From positions 1-17,676 of the forward strand of contig DAKU01000143.1 in assembly GCA_002508425.1 (NCBI GenBank): 17,676 bases of DNA, written 5' to 3'. This document shows, piece by piece, positions 14,853-17,676 of the stretch. Made by a program: the position numbers and the translations under genes. The notes beneath the pieces are model-generated. The model did no database searches. It saw only the letters and a program-made list of their open reading frames with translations, and was not told where the DNA came from. The first letter of the stretch is position 1; the number at the start of each line of letters is the position of its first letter. Origin of the DNA: Methanosarcinaceae archaeon UBA470 (GTDB lineage Archaea; Halobacteriota; Methanosarcinia; Methanosarcinales; Methanosarcinaceae).

Positions 14853-15482
14853 TTAGTTCTCAACTATGCTCAGGTACTCAGCTGGAATAGATTTTGCCAG
14901 AGCAATATCCTCATTGGCTGTTAGGAGTACTATTCCATCCTGTTGGGCAGAATCAGCATCAATCTCAAGTATCACAGGATTATCAGTATGCACAAGTGCA
15001 GCCTCTACAGCTCTTTCATAAGATGTGCTAAGGTGCACGTAGGTTTGCCTGATAGGCATAATGCCACTCTCCAGCAGCATATCGACCTCTTCCTGACTGA
15101 CACCATAATAAAGGGATAGAAGCTCGTTTTCAGGATAATCGGACTCCAGTTCTACATCTACCGAATGACCATACTTTGCCCTTATGTGCTTACCATCGAT
15201 CTCATATCGGTGTTTCCTGTCAGACTTGACAAGAGCAATGAGCCTTTCTTTGGTACCCCATCTATATCTTTCACTTAGAACATCCAGAAGATGCCCCAAG
15301 CTAACCCATCCATGGTGGTCCATTTTCAGACCTACTTCTCCAGGGAAATGCCGAAGTGCCCCAGACACAAACTTCCCTAAACGCTCCTCGCGGTCATCGT
15401 CAAGGACGTACCGGCCTTCCACACCGCATGCCGGGCATGTCTCACCTCTGAAATATCCATGCTCATTGCATTTACGGATCAT
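14853..15482 (-). CDS. kptA: RNA 2'-phosphotransferase (Tpt1/KptA) with N-terminal zinc ribbon
   Basis: Transfers an internal RNA 2'-phosphate to NAD+, giving ADP-ribose 1'',2''-cyclic phosphate. The 209 aa protein has the KptA signature LGKFVSGALRHFPGEVGLKMD. Candidates for the conserved Arg-His-Arg-Arg tetrad are R44, H45, R101 (in KHIRAKYGHS) and R157 (in HLSTSYERAVEA). The first 20 residues carry Cys/His pairs (C5, H8, C16, C19), consistent with a small zinc ribbon ahead of the catalytic domain. In archaea the substrate is unclear because archaeal tRNA splicing does not leave a 2'-phosphate by the fungal route. It is tail-to-tail with rtcA and divergent from rpa. A TATA-like box lies 31-38 bp upstream, which implies a short leader. 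Confidence 0.9.
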   Translation of the reverse strand: MIRKCNEHGYFRGETCPACGVEGRYVLDDDREERLGKFVSGALRHFPGEVGLKMDHHGWVSLGHLLDVLSERYRWGTKERLIALVKSDRKHRYEIDGKHIRAKYGHSVDVELESDYPENELLSLYYGVSQEEVDMLLESGIMPIRQTYVHLSTSYERAVEAALVHTDNPVILEIDADSAQQDGIVLLTANEDIALAKSIPAEYLSIVEN

Positions 15483-15512
15483 GATGTATCGGTCCTGAGA
15501 TGTAATTAATTG

Positions 15513-15520
15513 TTAATATA
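15513..15520 (-). promoter_or_regulatory. Putative TATA box for kptA
   Basis: TATATTAA on the - strand, 31-38 bp before the kptA ATG, predicts a very short leader of under 10 nt. Motif and position only. Confidence 0.45.
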
Positions 15521-15540
15521 TGTTATCGAGAAGAAAGAAT

Positions 15541-15553
15541 CTATGATCCATAG
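15541..15553. promoter_or_regulatory. Inverted repeat between divergent kptA and rpa promoters
   Basis: CTATG (15541-15545) and CATAG (15549-15553) flank a 3-nt spacer. It lies between the kptA box (15513-15520) and the possible rpa box (15564-15571). The arms match the inner arms of the inverted repeat before dnaG. A shared operator is a guess. Confidence 0.35.
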
Positions 15554-15563
15554 TTTCGTCAGA

Positions 15564-15571
15564 TTTAATAC
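15564..15571 (+). promoter_or_regulatory. Possible TATA box for rpa
   Basis: TTTAATAC predicts a start near 15596 and a leader of about 58 nt. A weaker alternative is CTATTAAC near 15603. Confidence 0.3.
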
Positions 15572-15653
15572 ACTCTCATACTATCAGATACACAAAGCCG
15601 AGCTATTAACCTTAATGAAAGTGCTCCAAATAATACATGTCTAGGGAATTATT

Positions 15654-16781
15654 ATGAACGGGATAGACGAGATCTACTCTAAACTTAGCAAATCCATAAG
15701 CAAAGAAGAATTTACTGAAAAGGTAAATGAGAAAGTGGAACAAATGGGTGGCCTCTGTGATGAAAAGACAGCAGCCATGCTTGTAGCACATGACCTGGGA
15801 CTGAACGAAACTGGAAAGTCTTCACAACAGATAACAGATATAAAAAGTGACAGTGGAAATGTTAATTTCATTGCAAAAATAGTATCTGTTTTCCCAATAA
15901 GAGAATTCACACGCAGTGATGGCACTGTGGGAAGAGTTGGAAATCTACTGGTAGCTGACGAAACTGGAAGTATTAGGGTAACTCTATGGGATGATAAAGC
16001 AGACCTGATCAACCAAGGTTTCATTGAGATCGGTCAAAACCTGCAGTTAGGTGGTTATGTCAAAGAAGGGTATTCAGGAGTGGAAGTAAATATCGGCAGT
16101 AACGGGGTGCTGTCACAAACCGATGAAGAAGTGCAGGTAAAACATGCTTCAATGAAGATATCAGATATCAAAGACGGTATGGGAAGCATTAACGTTGTTG
16201 GGAAGTTACTTGATATTTCAGACATCCGCAATTTCAACAAGAAAGATGGATCAAAAGGCCGTGTGGGAAATATAACGATTGGCGATGATACCGGTAAAAT
16301 CAGAATAACAATGTGGGATGACAAGACCGATAAGATGGCAGAACTTCGTCTAGGGGATGCTGTAGAGGTAATAAATGGTTATGCACGGGAAAACAACTTC
16401 AATCAGCAAGTCGAAATACAGATCGGCAACCATGGCCTACTGAAGAAGACAGAAACTTCTGTTAAGTACCAGGAAAACTTTACTGCGATTTCAGATATCG
16501 TACCAGGCGAGTCCTATTCTATACAGGGTTCTGTATCAGGATTGGGAGAAATAAGAGAATTCAACAGGGATGATGGTACGGTGAACATGGTATCCAATAT
16601 ATATGTTTCCGATGACACAGGTAGGATAAGAGTAGCCATGTGGGCAGATCATGCATTGCTGGTAGATGAGCTTGATATCGACACACCTATACAGATCATA
16701 GATGCCTATGCAAAATCAGGTTTCAATGAAGATGTGGAACTTAGTGCAGGAAACCGGACAAGGATAATCATCAACCCGTAA
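15654..16781 (+). CDS. Replication protein A, three OB folds (single-stranded DNA binding)
   Basis: Binds and protects single-stranded DNA in replication and repair. The 375 aa protein has a helical N-terminal segment (1-58), then three homologous OB-fold repeats at about 60-153, 168-263 and 278-374. Each repeat carries the pattern SDI...G..., I-R-x-F-x-(R/K)-x-D-G, a (V/I)-x-(D/G)-(D/E)-T-G-x-I-R-(V/I) strand and a (L/M)-W-(D/A)-D motif (111-114, 220-223, 329-332). The only cysteine is C35, so there is no C4 zinc finger as in some archaeal RPAs. AGGGA (15643-15647), 6 nt before the ATG, is the ribosome-binding site. It lies alone between kptA (divergent) and a strong terminator. Other RPA subunits may be elsewhere. 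Confidence 0.88.
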   Translation: MNGIDEIYSKLSKSISKEEFTEKVNEKVEQMGGLCDEKTAAMLVAHDLGLNETGKSSQQITDIKSDSGNVNFIAKIVSVFPIREFTRSDGTVGRVGNLLVADETGSIRVTLWDDKADLINQGFIEIGQNLQLGGYVKEGYSGVEVNIGSNGVLSQTDEEVQVKHASMKISDIKDGMGSINVVGKLLDISDIRNFNKKDGSKGRVGNITIGDDTGKIRITMWDDKTDKMAELRLGDAVEVINGYARENNFNQQVEIQIGNHGLLKKTETSVKYQENFTAISDIVPGESYSIQGSVSGLGEIREFNRDDGTVNMVSNIYVSDDTGRIRVAMWADHALLVDELDIDTPIQIIDAYAKSGFNEDVELSAGNRTRIIINP

Positions 16782-16785
16782 TAAA

Positions 16786-16855
16786 TGAGTCATAGGTGAT
16801 GTGTGGGAGATTGAAGGAAATACCACACAAAAACGACTCAGATAATTCTTTTTTT
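16786..16855 (+). terminator. Two-tier hairpin terminator after rpa
   Basis: An outer stem TGAGTC (16786-16791) with GACTCA (16835-16840) encloses an inner stem TGTGTGG (16800-16806) with CCACACA (16823-16829). Seven T follow at 16849-16855. It starts 4 bp after the rpa stop. Both stems are perfect. It could alternatively be a small structured RNA released from the rpa 3' UTR. Confidence 0.65.
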
Positions 16856-16864
16856 AAGGTAAAT

Positions 16865-16872
16865 CTTTATAC
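16865..16872 (+). promoter_or_regulatory. Putative TATA box for the VOC gene
   Basis: CTTTATAC lies 10 bp after the T-run of the terminator. It predicts a start near 16895 and a leader of about 14 nt before the ATG at 16909. Confidence 0.45.
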
Positions 16873-16908
16873 AACTATTACAGACTCTAATGCATAAAGG
16901 GGGTTAAT

Positions 16909-17676
16909 ATGCAAAAGATTGTGCCACATTTATGGTTTGACAAAGAGGCTGCTGAGGCTGCAAAGTTTTATACATCTCTTTTCAAGGATTCTAATATCAT
17001 TGATACCACAACGATTCATGGTACTCCTTCTGGAACAGCAGAAATGGTCACCATTGAGCTAGCAGGTCAGGAGTTTATGCTCCTATCAGCTGGACCCTTT
17101 TTCACATTTACCCCAGCTATATCATTCCTTATTGCCTGTAGCACTAAAGAAGAGGTGGATACGTTGTGGGAGCAACTATCCAAAAATGGCAAGGCCCTTA
17201 TGCCCTTAGATGAATATCCTTTTAGCGAGAGATATGCATGGGTGGAGGACAGGTATGGTATTTCATGGCAGATAATGCACATGGGTGATAGAATGATTAC
17301 GCAGAAAATCACCCCAACTCTTATGTTTACTGATGATAAGTGCGGGAAAGCAGAAGAAGCAATCAATACTTATGCATCGATGTTCAGTAATGCAAATGTT
17401 GGTGATATCCTCCGTTACACTGCAGGTGAGGAGCCAGATAAAGAAGGAACAATAAAACATGCTGCTTTCATGCTTGAGGGTCAGAAATTCGCGGCTATGG
17501 ATAGCGCTTATGAGCATAATTTTACTTTCAACGAAGCTATATCATTCATAGTATACTGCGATACCCAGGAAGAAATCGATTACTACTGGGATAAACTATC
17601 AGCTGTTCCTGAAGCTGAACAGTGTGGATGGCTCAAAGACAAGTTTGGAGTTTCATGGCAGATCGTACCCACTGCT
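16909..17676 (+). CDS. Tandem VOC (PhnB/3-demethylubiquinone methyltransferase-like) protein, 3' end outside window
   Basis: Open from ATG at 16909 to the right edge, giving 256 codons without a stop; the gene continues outside. It holds two homologous modules of the VOC superfamily, PhnB type. Module 1 (1-122) begins KIVPHLWFDKEAAEAAKFYTSLF and ends GISWQIMHM. Module 2 (from about 131) begins ITPTLMFTDDKCGKAEEAINTYASMF and ends GVSWQIVPTA at the edge. Each has AISF(L/I) midway. PhnB-like proteins have no agreed reaction; the methyltransferase name in databases is historical. The GGGGGTT before the ATG resembles a Shine-Dalgarno. Since ubiquinone is absent from archaea, the name should not be read as function. 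Acquisition from bacteria is possible but not shown. Confidence 0.8.
   Translation, partial: MQKIVPHLWFDKEAAEAAKFYTSLFKDSNIIDTTTIHGTPSGTAEMVTIELAGQEFMLLSAGPFFTFTPAISFLIACSTKEEVDTLWEQLSKNGKALMPLDEYPFSERYAWVEDRYGISWQIMHMGDRMITQKITPTLMFTDDKCGKAEEAINTYASMFSNANVGDILRYTAGEEPDKEGTIKHAAFMLEGQKFAAMDSAYEHNFTFNEAISFIVYCDTQEEIDYYWDKLSAVPEAEQCGWLKDKFGVSWQIVPTA

Noticed and set aside
1..17676. CRISPR array, insertion sequence or prophage
   Set aside because: No regularly spaced repeats, transposase, integrase or phage-like genes were found on either strand.

Overview
This window reads as chromosomal DNA of a euryarchaeon, most likely a methanogen of the Methanosarcinales. The basis is gene content: archaeosine synthase (arcS), archaeal-type DnaG, a UPF0058 protein, an RPA built from repeated OB folds, archaeal-type LeuA, and AT-rich TATA-like boxes instead of bacterial -10/-35 promoters. 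The genus cannot be fixed from the sequence alone. No transposase, integrase, CRISPR array, rRNA or tRNA was found.

Layout, left to right. leuA (2-isopropylmalate synthase, TTG start) is followed by a hairpin/T-tract terminator. A probable + strand operon follows: tatD-type hydrolase, glyoxalase II-like metallo-beta-lactamase protein, and a YgiQ/UPF0313 radical SAM protein. Converging on it is a tight two-gene - strand unit: a FAD-linked D-lactate/glycolate dehydrogenase (GlcD type) and its Fe-S partner with two CCG (HdrD-like) modules. Divergent from that lies arcS followed by a RimI-like acetyltransferase. Next, on the - strand, come a UPF0058 protein (real start internal to the longest frame) and dnaG. 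A 621-bp intergenic region with several perfect inverted repeats and one possible 26-codon ORF follows. Then comes an operon of a CoA-disulfide-reductase-like flavoprotein overlapping rtcA by 4 bp, with kptA/tpt1 tail-to-tail against rtcA. The last genes are a three-OB-fold RPA with a two-tier terminator, and a tandem VOC/PhnB-like protein cut by the right edge.

How the genes work together. RNA metabolism dominates the right two thirds: ArcS makes archaeosine in tRNA, archaeal DnaG is known as an exosome subunit, RtcA makes 2',3'-cyclic phosphate RNA ends, and KptA removes 2'-phosphates. The left third is metabolic: leucine synthesis, a lactate/glycolate oxidation pair and hydrolases. The points most worth follow-up are the RtcA/KptA pair with its coupled redox enzyme, the inverted-repeat-rich dnaG upstream region, inverted repeats with an ATG-N3-CAT core near dnaG, the flavoprotein operon and rpa/kptA, two perfect 14-bp palindromes in the UPF0058 promoter, and the three-OB RPA without zinc finger. 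No clearly undescribed multigene system is evident; these are candidates, not conclusions.
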